A stretch of DNA of 64,000 bases from assembly GCF_006494375.1 (NCBI RefSeq), contig NZ_VHIZ01000038.1, forward strand, positions 1 through 64,000. The letters are read 5' to 3'. This document shows, in pieces, positions 36,652 through 45,589 of the stretch; within the stretch, counting starts at the first letter, position 1; every line of letters begins with the position of its first letter. The notes below the pieces were generated by a model that made no database searches, was not told the origin of the DNA, and saw only the letters and a program-made list of their open reading frames with translations. The translations under genes were made by a program, and so were the position numbers. This DNA comes from Pantoea anthophila (GTDB taxonomy: Bacteria; Pseudomonadota; Gammaproteobacteria; Enterobacterales; Enterobacteriaceae).

Positions 36652-39185
36652 TCCGGATCGCCCGCTCGCTTTTGCAGCTGGGCTGACAGCCACGGAGCGG
36701 TCAGACTCTCTGATGACTGACTGACCGTCTCCGGTGAGCCGGATGAAACAATCCGGCCCCCCTTATCGCCCGAACCCGGTCCCAGATCGATCACCCAGTC
36801 CGACTCCGCCACAATTCGCATATTATGTTCTGCCATGATGACCGTATGGCCGCGCTTAACCAGCTCGTCCAGCACCCGCAGCAGCTTATCCATATCCGCC
36901 GGATGCAATCCGGTCGAAGGTTCATCGAGCAGATAGAGCGTGGCGGTGCGCTGGACCCGCTGCAGTTCCCAGGCGAGCTTGATACGCTGACACTCTCCGC
37001 CGGAAAGTTCTGTGGCGGGCTGCCCAAGCCGGAGGTATCCCAGCCCCAGCGCCGTCAGTGCCGACAGCGAACGCTGAATCCCTTCGTTGCCGCTAAAGAC
37101 CGCCGTTGCCTCGTCTACCGTGAGATCGAGCACATCCGCAATCGTCAGGTTGTTCCACCTTACCTCCAGCGTCCCGGGGTTGTAGCGGCTGCCCGCGCAG
37201 ACGGAGCAGGTGGCCGTGGCGCTGGGCATGAACAGCAGCTCAATGGAGATCTGCCCCTGCCCCTCACACGCAGGACAGCGCCCGGCAGGCAGATTGAATG
37301 AGAACCGCCCGGCGTCGAAGCCTTTTGCCTTCGCTTCGGGGGTATCGGCAAACAATCGGCGAATGATGTCGAAAAAGCCGGTATAGGTGGCCAGGTTGGA
37401 GCGTGGCGTCCGTCCGATAGGACGCTGATCGATTCTGATGAGCCGGCCGAAGGCGTCGCTTCCGCTGACCACGCGTCCCTTCACATCGGGCACCAGATCC
37501 TCGTCCTCCCCCTCCTCGCTGTCGGACTCTTTATCCGCATGACCGAGCATTTCAGGCAGCACGCGATTCAGCAGCGTCGATTTCCCTGAGCCTGACACCC
37601 CGGTGATGGCCGTCATTCTCGCCAGCGGAAGGGCGATATCCATCCCGGCAATATTGTTGCAGTCGATCGCTTCCAGCCTGAGCCAGTTTTCCGGCGACTG
37701 CCGCTGGCGCAGTCCGGTGTAGCGTCGGGAGAAGAGATAGCCTGAGGTGGGCGATTCAACCTCTTTGACCCCCGCCGGGACGCCGTTGTACACGATCGCC
37801 CCGCCGTAACCGCCCGGACCGGGTCCGATCTCTATCAGCCAGTCCGCTTCCGCGATGAGGTCAGTGTTATGTTCCACGACTATCAGCGAGTTGCCTGCGC
37901 GAACCAGCCTTTTCAGGGAGGCAAGCAGCGCTTTCACATCTTCAGGATGCAGCCCGGCGGACGGCTCATCCAGCACGTACAGCACGCCAAACAGGCGCGA
38001 AATCATCTGGGTTGCCAGACGGACGCGCTGCAGCTCGCCGGAGGAGAGTAGCGTGGTGCGACGCCCCGGCGCGAGATGTCCCAGGCCCAGCGCGTCAAGC
38101 TGCTCAAGCCGCATACAGATGTCTGCCGCCATCCGGATGACCGCCTCACGCAGCGCCGGCTCTTCTGGCAGATCGGGAGAGGCGCCACGGGCATAGGGAC
38201 GAAAGCGTTCCGCCAGCGCGGAAACCGTCAGCTCGCTCAGGCTGGCTATGTCATACCCGGCAAATGTCACGGAGAGCGCATCGCGGTTGAGTCGTTTACC
38301 GTGGCACTCAGAACAGGGCGTGACCGCCACAAAGCGCGCCAGCCGTTTTCTGACCGATTCGCTGCCGCCCGAATAGCTCTGCAACACGATTTTTGCGGCG
38401 CTGGTGTAAGTGCCGGTGTACCCCGGTTCCACGCCTGCCGCTATCGCCTTCTCGCGCTGCTCAGCGTTGAGACCTTCGTAGATGGGCACCGACGGCTGCT
38501 CCTCGGTCAGCAGTATCCACTGCCGGTCACGCTCAGACAGAGTGTGCCACGGCGCATCGATATCGTAGCCGAGCGTGTCAAGGATGCTTCGCAGATTCTT
38601 GTTGTGCCAGCCCCTGGGCCAGGCGGCGATAGCCCCCTGCCGGATGCTCAGTGAGCTATCCGGCACCAGCGCCTCAGTTCTGACAGTGTGAACCTTTCCC
38701 AGCCCCTGGCAGTGGGGACAGGCACCCTTTGGGTTGTTCGGTGAAAAATAGTCGGCCGTCATAAAAGGAACACCGTCCGGTCTGGTGCCCGCACGGGAAT
38801 AGAGCAGACGCAGCGTGACGGCGATCCGGGTGAGGCTGCCGACCGTCGATCGCTCCTGCGCGCCCGCCCGGCTCTGCTGCAGGGCCACCGCAGGCGGAAG
38901 TCCGTCAATGTTATCGACATCCGGCGCCGCAGCCTGATCGATCAGACGGCGGGCGTGAGGTGAAACCGACTCGATAAACCGGCGCTGCGCTTCCGCATAG
39001 ATCGTATCAAAGGCGAGGGACGATTTACCGGAGCCGGAAACCCCGGTGAACACCACCATGGCGTTACGGGGAAAACGCAGCGACACCTCTTTAAGGTTAT
39101 GGGTGCGCGCGCCCTGCACGGAGATACAGGGATCGATCTCCCCCTCTTCAGCGCGGTATGTCTCGGTAAAGCGGTGTTCTGTCAT
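36648..39185 (-). CDS. Short UvrA-like excinuclease ATPase (UvrA2 type)
   Basis: 845 residues versus about 940 for housekeeping UvrA. Two ABC ATPase halves: Walker [19 protein letters not shown] near residue 50 and [15 protein letters not shown] near 530, signatures [12 protein letters not shown] and [12 protein letters not shown], and Walker [14 protein letters not shown] and [13 protein letters not shown]. Zinc-binding CPHC, CSEC and CPACEG...CSVCAG pairs are kept. The shortened N-terminal part suggests loss of the UvrB-binding domain, as in UvrA2 proteins linked to DNA-damage or drug tolerance. No uvrB or toxin-biosynthesis genes are nearby. Confidence 0.88.
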   Translation of the reverse strand: MTEHRFTETYRAEEGEIDPCISVQGARTHNLKEVSLRFPRNAMVVFTGVSGSGKSSLAFDTIYAEAQRRFIESVSPHARRLIDQAAAPDVDNIDGLPPAVALQQSRAGAQERSTVGSLTRIAVTLRLLYSRAGTRPDGVPFMTADYFSPNNPKGACPHCQGLGKVHTVRTEALVPDSSLSIRQGAIAAWPRGWHNKNLRSILDTLGYDIDAPWHTLSERDRQWILLTEEQPSVPIYEGLNAEQREKAIAAGVEPGYTGTYTSAAKIVLQSYSGGSESVRKRLARFVAVTPCSECHGKRLNRDALSVTFAGYDIASLSELTVSALAERFRPYARGASPDLPEEPALREAVIRMAADICMRLEQLDALGLGHLAPGRRTTLLSSGELQRVRLATQMISRLFGVLYVLDEPSAGLHPEDVKALLASLKRLVRAGNSLIVVEHNTDLIAEADWLIEIGPGPGGYGGAIVYNGVPAGVKEVESPTSGYLFSRRYTGLRQRQSPENWLRLEAIDCNNIAGMDIALPLARMTAITGVSGSGKSTLLNRVLPEMLGHADKESDSEEGEDEDLVPDVKGRVVSGSDAFGRLIRIDQRPIGRTPRSNLATYTGFFDIIRRLFADTPEAKAKGFDAGRFSFNLPAGRCPACEGQGQISIELLFMPSATATCSVCAGSRYNPGTLEVRWNNLTIADVLDLTVDEATAVFSGNEGIQRSLSALTALGLGYLRLGQPATELSGGECQRIKLAWELQRVQRTATLYLLDEPSTGLHPADMDKLLRVLDELVKRGHTVIMAEHNMRIVAESDWVIDLGPGSGDKGGRIVSSGSPETVSQSSESLTAPWLSAQLQKRAGDPD

Positions 39186-39411
39186 GATGTCCCTGCCTGG
39201 TGAAATGCGGCCGACTGATGATCGCCTGCGATGAATGGCCGAAAACTGCAGCGGCTAATCTGGCGGACGCACTGGCCCGCTTCTGAAAAACATCAGCAAG
39301 GGTAGTCAGGGAACCGGGATTTAACAATTTATGGGGTGGAGTAACGCCTTGAATCGGCAAGGGGGCACACGTTCAGAGGGGGGGCCGGAGGAACATGGCC
39401 TTCTGTAGTCA

Positions 39412-39445
39412 GCCGGGAAAGGGGCAGAGACGCCCCCCTTCCGGC
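39412..39445 (-). terminator. Imperfect GC-rich hairpin after DUF2382 gene
   Basis: Arms GCCGG plus AAGGGGC (39412-39425) pair with GCCCC(CC)TT plus CCGGC (39432-39445), starting about 10 nt beyond the DUF2382 stop on the minus strand. Confidence 0.5.
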
Positions 39446-39455
39446 CCTCACAGCA

Positions 39456-40910
39456 TCACGGTTTTTTAAACTTGTCTTCGACTTTCTCTTTCGCTTCCGC
39501 GATTTTGTCCCCGGCCTTGTCCATCAGCCCCTCTTTGTGATCGGGATGGTCTGGCGTCAGCGAGCGGTGATCCTGCTCTGCGCGGGCCTGTCGCGTGCCT
39601 TCCAGCAGGGGATCGGTCGCTGTGCCCTGGCCGCTGACCGGTGCGGCGCGGGTGTGATCGGCCCTGGCATGGTCGATGTCGACTTCCTGACGGCGCACCG
39701 AGTCATTGATGGTCTCCACCCGGTCGCTCTCCTCTTTACGTAGCACCACCTCTTCGATGATTTGCGCGGTCTTATTAACCACCGGCTGCTCGTGCGACTC
39801 CTCCACTTCCACCGTTTTTTCTGACCAGTCGACATTATCGGGCGAACCCGCTTCGTTCACCGGGCGGCGGAAGATTTCGGCGTGCTGCTCATGCAGCGAG
39901 ACATTTTCAGACACCCGATCGGTGACCGTATAGCGACGGACGCGGGTCGAGCCTTCGCTGACCAGTCGCTTACCCACTTCCAGTCGCTCTTCAGCCAGAC
40001 GCAGCACATCCTCATCACTCTCATCACCGGTCAGCGCGGTGCGGGTCGTGCCGCGCTCACTGTTCAGCGGATTGACCGTCTCGTTACCCGGTAACGTTCC
40101 GCTGGCTGGCGGCGTCAGGCTACTGTTAACCGTAGCGTCACCGGGAACGGCGGCGGTACGCTCCGTCAGCTCTTCATGGGCATCAAGAATGCCCAGCGCG
40201 CGCGGCAGCTCATCTTCATCAGCGCGCAGCGACAGCACCACCCCGCCGGTACGCATCGCATCTTCATACACTTCGGCCTGATCTTCCTCCAGCGTGTTGC
40301 CGAACAGGCGTTGCCAGAAGCCAGGGTGGCGGGCCTCATGACCTTCTGTCCGCAGTCGTTCGCCGGAGATGATATCGATATCATCATCCAGGAATCCCGC
40401 TTTAATCAGGTTACGTTTTGCCCCCTCTGCCAGTGAGAGATTGCTGAACATTGTTACGATTGTTTCACGCGCCATGTTGTGTTCCTCGCTGATGGATTCG
40501 GATGACTCTGTATGAGGGGATCGGGTCAGGTGAGCGTGCTGTCTGCGCAGGGTCACGACCTGTTCTGTCGCCGCCTCGCTGACGACCGTGCGGATGTGCC
40601 ACTCCTCTTTCAGCACCAGATGACGAACGATCTCGACTTCCTCTTCCACAATCGGGATGATCAGAACGCCATTTTCCTCACGGATCGCCGGCATCGCCGC
40701 CAGCCTTTCCGATTTGGGAATGCGCTCTATCGCCGCCGTCTGCTGCCGGAGCATCAGCGCCATCGTCTGCTGATGCTCAGTGACCTGCCGGGTTACCCTG
40801 ACAACGCCGTCACTGATACGCTGTTTCGACACCTCTGCCGTTTCTTCAGCAAGGCTTATCACCTGCTCGTTATCCGCTGACCCTGATTTTTCAGGAGGCT
40901 GATTGTTCAT
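39456..40910 (-). CDS. Double DUF2382 (YsnF/AvaK-like) stress protein
   Basis: About 484 residues in three parts: an N-terminal DUF2382-like block (about 15-130: ISLAEETAEVSKQRISDGVVRV), a central segment like the general-stress/heat-induced domain (about 147-245: MARETIVTMFSNLSLAEGAKRNLIKAG), and a second DUF2382 block (about 305-420: LRLAEERLEVGKRLVSEGSTRVRR) with a Lys/Glu-rich tail. ATG 40910 has CAGG upstream. An in-frame ATG at 40475 with its own GAGGAA suggests a second, shorter product or fusion of two genes. Function is unknown; family members are stress-induced. Confidence 0.82.
   Translation of the reverse strand: MNNQPPEKSGSADNEQVISLAEETAEVSKQRISDGVVRVTRQVTEHQQTMALMLRQQTAAIERIPKSERLAAMPAIREENGVLIIPIVEEEVEIVRHLVLKEEWHIRTVVSEAATEQVVTLRRQHAHLTRSPHTESSESISEEHNMARETIVTMFSNLSLAEGAKRNLIKAGFLDDDIDIISGERLRTEGHEARHPGFWQRLFGNTLEEDQAEVYEDAMRTGGVVLSLRADEDELPRALGILDAHEELTERTAAVPGDATVNSSLTPPASGTLPGNETVNPLNSERGTTRTALTGDESDEDVLRLAEERLEVGKRLVSEGSTRVRRYTVTDRVSENVSLHEQHAEIFRRPVNEAGSPDNVDWSEKTVEVEESHEQPVVNKTAQIIEEVVLRKEESDRVETINDSVRRQEVDIDHARADHTRAAPVSGQGTATDPLLEGTRQARAEQDHRSLTPDHPDHKEGLMDKAGDKIAEAKEKVEDKFKKP
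40470..40490 (-). promoter_or_regulatory. Internal ribosome site and start within DUF2382 gene
   Basis: On the minus strand GAGGAACACAAC precedes ATG 40475 in frame, opening MARETIVTMFSNL, exactly where the second homology block starts. It would give a 339-residue product. Confidence 0.55.
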
Positions 40911-41141
40911 GGTTAACCTGCCTGTCATACAGAGCGATCATTTGTACTTCCCCTGGCCTTGAGCATAAGTCACTGCTTTTCGGTTAGTTAAAGCCTGGCA
41001 CAAAGATGGACAAAAGAAAGGAAAAAGCAGATAAACGCAGCCATATGAGGATAACGTGGCGCTAAAATCGCATAAACGAGGCGGCAGATAAAAAAAGGTT
41101 CTTACTGTGTCTGACAGTCAGATTGCAGTTTTAGCCTGCTC

Positions 41142-41174
41142 AAAAAAAGGGCCAGCCCTTTTTCAGGCTGGCCC
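41142..41174 (-). terminator. Strong terminator after PNPOx-like gene
   Basis: On the minus strand a perfect 9-bp stem GGGCCAGCC/GGCTGGCCC with an 8-nt loop is followed by seven T residues, 22 nt past the stop at 41196. Confidence 0.92.
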
Positions 41175-41195
41175 GGGAAACAGAGACGTCTGCGT

Positions 41196-41765
41196 TCAGG
41201 GATTGAGCCACTGACACGCCTTCAGCTCGCCGTCGGGAGAATAGCGAAACAGGGCGCGCTGATTGTCGTTACGCTGTAACTGGTAGCCCTCCAGTGCGGT
41301 GACCTGCAGGATCACCACGCCGAAGTGCGGCTCGCCAGACTCTGCGGCGTGCACAGCGGGCATCTTATTCGCCGGTGTCGGTGTCTCGCCCGGCGGCCCG
41401 CCCTGATAGGTCTGCCGGGTGTGCTGAGGTAATGCCTGCCAGGCCTGCCGGGCGATATCACTTCCCGCCGCATAACAGCTGACCCGGCCCGCCAGTCGCA
41501 GCTGCAGGCGGCGTTGCAGACAATAACCCAGAACTGTGACCGCCGGATTGGCCGCCATCTCCTGCCACTTCGGGCTGCGGACATCAGTGTGAAAAGTCAG
41601 CATCCGGCGGGGAGTGCGACTCTGGCGCAGGACCAGCGTGCGCGCCTGGGGGCGCTGCTCAGCGTCAACAGTACAGAGTGCCAGATAACGAAATGCGTCC
41701 TGTGGATCGGCGGCGGCCGCCTCCAGCGCTGCCCAGGCGGTTGCTTCAAACTGTGTCAAATCCAT
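41196..41765 (-). CDS. Pyridoxamine-phosphate-oxidase-like FMN protein
   Basis: 189 residues with the split-barrel FMN-binding fold: FRYLALCTVDAEQRPQARTLVLR, TFHTDVRSPKWQEMAANPAVTVLGYC and LQLRLAGRVSCY, then a C-terminal segment ending ELKACQWLNP. It resembles the Alr4036/PNPOx-like family rather than true PdxH, lacking PdxH's C-terminal substrate motif. It probably reduces or oxidises a small molecule using FMN. Monocistronic, with its own terminator. Confidence 0.78.
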   Translation of the reverse strand: MDLTQFEATAWAALEAAAADPQDAFRYLALCTVDAEQRPQARTLVLRQSRTPRRMLTFHTDVRSPKWQEMAANPAVTVLGYCLQRRLQLRLAGRVSCYAAGSDIARQAWQALPQHTRQTYQGGPPGETPTPANKMPAVHAAESGEPHFGVVILQVTALEGYQLQRNDNQRALFRYSPDGELKACQWLNP

Positions 41766-42002
41766 CGGGGTTTCTCTCGTCAGGGTCAGGGGTTAAGCCA
41801 GACGGCTCTGCTCAAGCGTAGCAACGAAGTGACCAGATGGCCTGCCATCGCGGGAGGTAAACTGGCCCCCTTCGCCGATCCGGCCGTCACTGAACGGGTC
41901 AGGGAGGGAGAAAATGCGTGCCGCATGTTCTGTTTCTGCGTCTCTGTGTTATTTTTGCGCTATCCCTGAGATCGCGAAAAGCGTTACGCCATGGAGGCGG
42001 CT

Positions 42003-42539
42003 ATGTTGTCTGAAATGCGTTCGCCACGTCTGACCTACCGGCCGCTCAACCCTGAGGACTGGCCCTTCTATCTGGCAGTCAGTCAGGACAGATCGGTGAT
42101 GAAATATATCTGTGACCCGCGCAGCGCCAAAGAGATAAGAACCCGCTCTTTTGATGTTCGCCTGCCTGAATGGGAAAAGGGCTGCCAGCACTGGCTCTGC
42201 CTGGTGATGGAGGAAAAAACCAGCGGGCTGCCCGCAGGTTTCTGCGGGTTTATCGATCGTGGAGACGGCATTGCCGAGTTCGGTTTTATTGTTGCCGCTC
42301 ATGCGCAGGGAAAAGGCTACGGCCGCGAATCACTGCATACCACCATCAGGCTCTGCTTTGAGCAGCTGGATTACCGCCGTCTGGTCGCCACGGTGACGGC
42401 GGGTAATGCAGCCTCACGCCGCACCCTGCTCTCGGCGGGTTTCGTTCAGGAGGGGACACTGCGGCAGAATTTCTTTCTGGACGGCGCGTGGCAGGATGAC
42501 TGGATCTTCGGCCTGCTGAAACAGGAGTACCGGCCCTGA
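42003..42539 (+). CDS. GNAT acetyltransferase, RimJ/RimL type
   Basis: 178 residues: SPRLTYRPLNPEDWPFYL at the start, acetyl-CoA loop VAAHAQGKGYGRESL (Q/R-x-x-G-x-G/A pattern) and TVTAGNAASRRTLLSAGFVQEG near the C-terminus, all RimJ/RimL-like. It N-acetylates a protein terminus or small molecule; the substrate is unknown. ATG 42003 is preferred over ATG 41991 because GGAGG sits 5 nt before it. Confidence 0.88.
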   Translation: MLSEMRSPRLTYRPLNPEDWPFYLAVSQDRSVMKYICDPRSAKEIRTRSFDVRLPEWEKGCQHWLCLVMEEKTSGLPAGFCGFIDRGDGIAEFGFIVAAHAQGKGYGRESLHTTIRLCFEQLDYRRLVATVTAGNAASRRTLLSAGFVQEGTLRQNFFLDGAWQDDWIFGLLKQEYRP

Positions 42540-42577
42540 GGCCGGGAGAGGCCGTAGATGACTCTCCCCCGCCTCAG
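42536..42577. terminator. Bidirectional terminator between convergent genes
   Basis: CTGAGGC and GGGAGAG pair with CTCTCCC and GCCTCAG (14 paired bases with a symmetric 2-nt bulge, 11-nt loop) between the GNAT stop and the GGDEF-EAL stop. Confidence 0.75.
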
Positions 42578-42587
42578 TGACGCGCGA

Positions 42588-44831
42588 TCAGCGCAGGGCG
42601 GCCCCTGAACCGGCTGCGATGGCCGCGGCAGGCGGAGAAGGCGTTTCTGCGCAGAGCATCGCTTCAAAATCGGCCGGACTCAGCGGCTGGCACAGCCCGT
42701 TCCCCTGCATAATGTCGCATCCTGCCGTCGTCACAAACGCGATTTGCTCTTTTTCCTCGACCCCTTCGGCGGCGACCCGGATACCCAGACTTTTACCGAG
42801 CCCGGCGATAGCCCGGAACATCATACGCACCCGCATACTGGACCCCAGCTCGCGCGTCAGTGACTTATCGATTTTAAAGCCCGACACAAAGCTGTAGCGC
42901 AACAGGTTGATCGCGCCCAGCGTCCGTCCGAAATGGTCGATAATGAATGAAGCGCCGGTCTGGCGGATAGCTTCAACCTGCACCGGCATATCCTGCACCA
43001 GCACCGTCAGCAGGGGCTCATCCACTTCCAGCTCGACAAAACCGGCATCGCCACCGGCACTCTCGCGGATCACCTTCTCCAGGCTGTTGCCCACCAGCTG
43101 GCGCGGAAACAGATTGATGCTTACGCGAAGATGAGGCGCGCGCACCTGCCACTGCCGGACCTGATCCAGCGCCGTCCGGATAATCCACTCCCCCAGCGTG
43201 ACGGAAAGCGGGCTCTTCACCAGCATGGCGATGAAATCAGCCGGCAACAGCAGGCCGCGCGTCGGATGCTGCCAGCGCACCAGCGTCTCACAGCCGGTGA
43301 GCTTGCCGCTTTCGACGTCGTAGCGGGGCTGATAGTAGAGCGTGAACTGCTGCTGCCGCACCGCGGACTCCAGTTCACGTTCAAAACGACGGCGCTGCTG
43401 CTCCGCTTCACGAAAGGCGGGCCTGAACAGGATGCTGCAGCCTTTGCCCGACGCTTTGGCACGATAGAGCGCCAGGTCGGCGGCGGACATGACTGCAGAG
43501 GGATCCCGGCCGTGCTCCGGGTAGGAGGCGATACCGGTGCTGGCGCCGACCACAACCGGTGAGTCGTGATAGCTGAACGGCGTCTGAACGGCGGCAATCA
43601 GCTTCTCTGCCGTCAGCGCCGCTTCCGCGCAGCCCCCCGTCAGCAGGATGACAAATTCATCACCGCCCAGGCGCGCCGCCGTCACCGCACCGGTGCACAC
43701 GGCACGAATCTGTTCGGCAACGTGACACAGCAGCGCATCCCCGGCCGCGTGGCCCAGGGTATCGTTTACTTCCTTAAAGCCATCGAGATCGGTCATCAGT
43801 AACGTATAGGGGATCTCCGCTTTAGTGAGCTGAGCGACCTGATCCATAAACGCGCTGCGGCTGGCGAGGCGCGTCAGCATATCGAGAGAGGCCAGCTCAC
43901 AAAGCCGTGCCTCACTTTCATAACGGGCCGTGACGTCGCGGATAATCATGCCCACCAGCCGCTCTCCCCCTTCACGCCAGCCGGAGAAAGAGACCTCAGC
44001 CGGAAATTCGCGTCCGTTACGCGTCAGTCCCCAGATCTGCAGAGAGCGCGGACGCGAGATCGCCGATTCATCGGAGGTAATCCGGGCCAGCTCATTACGG
44101 TAGTCGGTCTGGCAGCGCGCCGGGATCAGCTCACTGACGAACTGACCGCGCATCTCCTCTGCGCTGTAGCCGAACAGTGCGGTGGCGGCAGGGTTCCAGA
44201 AAGTGATGCCGCGCTGCAGATCCGTGCAGATAATGGCGTCAGGCGAGGTAGAGGAGATCGCCTCCAGCCGCTGCTGACTGGTATAGCGCAGTAATTTAAG
44301 CCGGTGCATCTCCATGCGATCCATCACCAGCGCGGCAATATCGCTGAGATGCTGCCGATCTTCTGGGGTCAGCGGCGCGCGGGGACGGGTATCGGTCAGG
44401 CAGACCGTGCCGATGTGATGACCATCCGGCGTGGAGAGCGGAATACCGGCATAAAAGCGGATATAGGGATAGCCGTGCACCAGCGGGCTGTCGCAGAAGC
44501 GCGGATCCTGCAGGGTATCCGGCACACAGAGTATCCGCCCCTGCGTTAAGGTGTGATGGCAGAACGCGACGTTGCGTGACGTACCCGTAATGTTCAGTCC
44601 GTAACGGGAAGCGAAGAACTGCCGCTTTTCATCAATAAGGGAAACAAACGCGACGGGCACCTGAAACAGTCGGGCGGCAAGCGTAGTCAGACGATCCAGC
44701 GCATCGTTTGGCGGTGAATCCATCATCTGGTACTGCCTGAGTGCATCGAGGCGCGCCGCCTCGGCATCATGATAAACGGGACGTTTCAGGATCACTTCCT
44801 CTGCGGATCGGTACTGTGGACGGCATGACAC
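42588..44831 (-). CDS. GAF-PAS-GGDEF-EAL protein with damaged EAL site
   Basis: 747 residues: GAF (about 35-180), PAS (about 190-305), GGDEF (about 320-480, intact RLGGDEFVILL, no RxxD inhibitory site) and EAL (about 490-735). The EAL domain keeps ETLVRW, the Asn, the Lys in FKIDKS and AEGVEE. The metal/loop-6 motif DDFGTG reads DHFGRT, so phosphodiesterase activity is doubtful and diguanylate cyclase output more likely. The start is uncertain: GTG 44831 has no ribosome site. A sigma-28 promoter upstream ties it to the flagellar regulon. Confidence 0.85.
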   Translation of the reverse strand: MSCRPQYRSAEEVILKRPVYHDAEAARLDALRQYQMMDSPPNDALDRLTTLAARLFQVPVAFVSLIDEKRQFFASRYGLNITGTSRNVAFCHHTLTQGRILCVPDTLQDPRFCDSPLVHGYPYIRFYAGIPLSTPDGHHIGTVCLTDTRPRAPLTPEDRQHLSDIAALVMDRMEMHRLKLLRYTSQQRLEAISSTSPDAIICTDLQRGITFWNPAATALFGYSAEEMRGQFVSELIPARCQTDYRNELARITSDESAISRPRSLQIWGLTRNGREFPAEVSFSGWREGGERLVGMIIRDVTARYESEARLCELASLDMLTRLASRSAFMDQVAQLTKAEIPYTLLMTDLDGFKEVNDTLGHAAGDALLCHVAEQIRAVCTGAVTAARLGGDEFVILLTGGCAEAALTAEKLIAAVQTPFSYHDSPVVVGASTGIASYPEHGRDPSAVMSAADLALYRAKASGKGCSILFRPAFREAEQQRRRFERELESAVRQQQFTLYYQPRYDVESGKLTGCETLVRWQHPTRGLLLPADFIAMLVKSPLSVTLGEWIIRTALDQVRQWQVRAPHLRVSINLFPRQLVGNSLEKVIRESAGGDAGFVELEVDEPLLTVLVQDMPVQVEAIRQTGASFIIDHFGRTLGAINLLRYSFVSGFKIDKSLTRELGSSMRVRMMFRAIAGLGKSLGIRVAAEGVEEKEQIAFVTTAGCDIMQGNGLCQPLSPADFEAMLCAETPSPPAAAIAAGSGAALR

Positions 44832-44919
44832 AGCATAAAGAGGACACGTTCAATCAGACAGGCCAGGCAGCATACGCTGCTGACCCGCTGCCGGAAGAAA
44901 GGCCCGTCAGTAAAATCTG

Positions 44920-44938
44920 GCGCAGCCGATGGCTGCGC
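44920..44938 (-). promoter_or_regulatory. Hairpin in leader of GGDEF-EAL transcript
   Basis: Perfect 8-bp stem GCGCAGCC/GGCTGCGC with a 3-nt loop, downstream of the sigma-28 promoter and 89 nt before the start codon. It may affect translation or be incidental. Confidence 0.4.
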
Positions 44939-44952
44939 TTCGCTTAATCTGT

Positions 44953-44979
44953 TTATCGGCCTGCCATATTCTAACTTCA
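44953..44979 (-). promoter_or_regulatory. Sigma-28 (FliA) promoter of the GGDEF-EAL gene
   Basis: On the minus strand: TGAAGTTA, 11 nt, GCCGATAA. The -10 is perfect and the -35 matches 6 of 8 (consensus TAAAGTTT). It lies between the small HTH gene and the GGDEF-EAL gene, giving a leader of roughly 115 nt. Confidence 0.78.
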
Positions 44980-45001
44980 GAGAAAACAGCGGCTGAAAAC
45001 C

Positions 45002-45241
45002 CTATTTTTTCTGTTTTGCTACCAGCTCAAAGTGCGGATGCTCCCCGGCCAGCAGCATCAGCAATTCATATTCCCCCTGACTGAGCCGCGCAGGATTTTT
45101 TGACGCCTCCTTGGTCTGCCAGACACGCTGGCTGAGGTCGAAACGCTCTGCGGCGATCTCCTGAGAAAACCCGGCGGCAAGGCGGAGCTCACGTACGTTG
45201 CACTGCACGGCGACAGGCCGCTGTAAAATCTGATTTCCCAT
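45002..45241 (-). CDS. Small HTH (XRE-like) protein
   Basis: 79 residues, almost entirely one helix-turn-helix unit: VRELRLAAGFSQEIAAERFDLSQRVWQTKEASKNPARLSQGEYELLMLLAG. The turn and recognition helix are atypical (WQTKE). GGGAG precedes ATG 45241. It resembles lone XRE/HigA-type DNA-binding proteins; no toxin partner is beside it. It is upstream of the GGDEF-EAL gene on the same strand but that gene has its own promoter. Confidence 0.65.
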   Translation of the reverse strand: MGNQILQRPVAVQCNVRELRLAAGFSQEIAAERFDLSQRVWQTKEASKNPARLSQGEYELLMLLAGEHPHFELVAKQKK

Positions 45242-45589
45242 ATGAAACTCCCGGCTTAGGGTGGCCGTATAGAGGGCAGGACGCCATCACACGCCTGACC
45301 AAAGCATAAATTCTGGTTATGTTTTAATCGCCCGGCACAGCAGGCCGTCCTGTGAAATCAGTGAATGCAGCGTGCGATGATTAAATAAGGCAAATTATCT
45401 TTCTGACGATGCCTGAATAATAAGCACATCGATAAAAGAATAACCGACAGGATGAGTTGCAGACTCATCCTGCGATTATTGCCGCACGCTCTGCCCTTAA
45501 AAAATAAGGTGTCAGAGCGCGATGTAATAATCATTCGCGAACGTGCACGCGGTTTTCATACAGGCCCATTCCTCGTCGGGCGACTGATG
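45242..45589. other. Intergenic region between HTH gene and chemoreceptor gene
   Basis: 348 nt holding the promoter of the HTH gene and a strong hairpin (45448-45472) that may end the chemoreceptor transcript. No credible gene was seen. Confidence 0.5.
45448..45472 (-). terminator. Hairpin downstream of chemoreceptor gene
   Basis: Perfect 10-bp stem CAGGATGAGT/ACTCATCCTG with a 5-nt loop, followed on the minus strand by a T-rich stretch, 118 nt past the chemoreceptor stop. Confidence 0.5.

Noticed and set aside
44825..44947. Short plus-strand peptide of about 40 codons starting MTQHKEDTFN
   Set aside because: No ribosome site; it lies in the antisense of the GGDEF-EAL leader and its end coincides with a hairpin.
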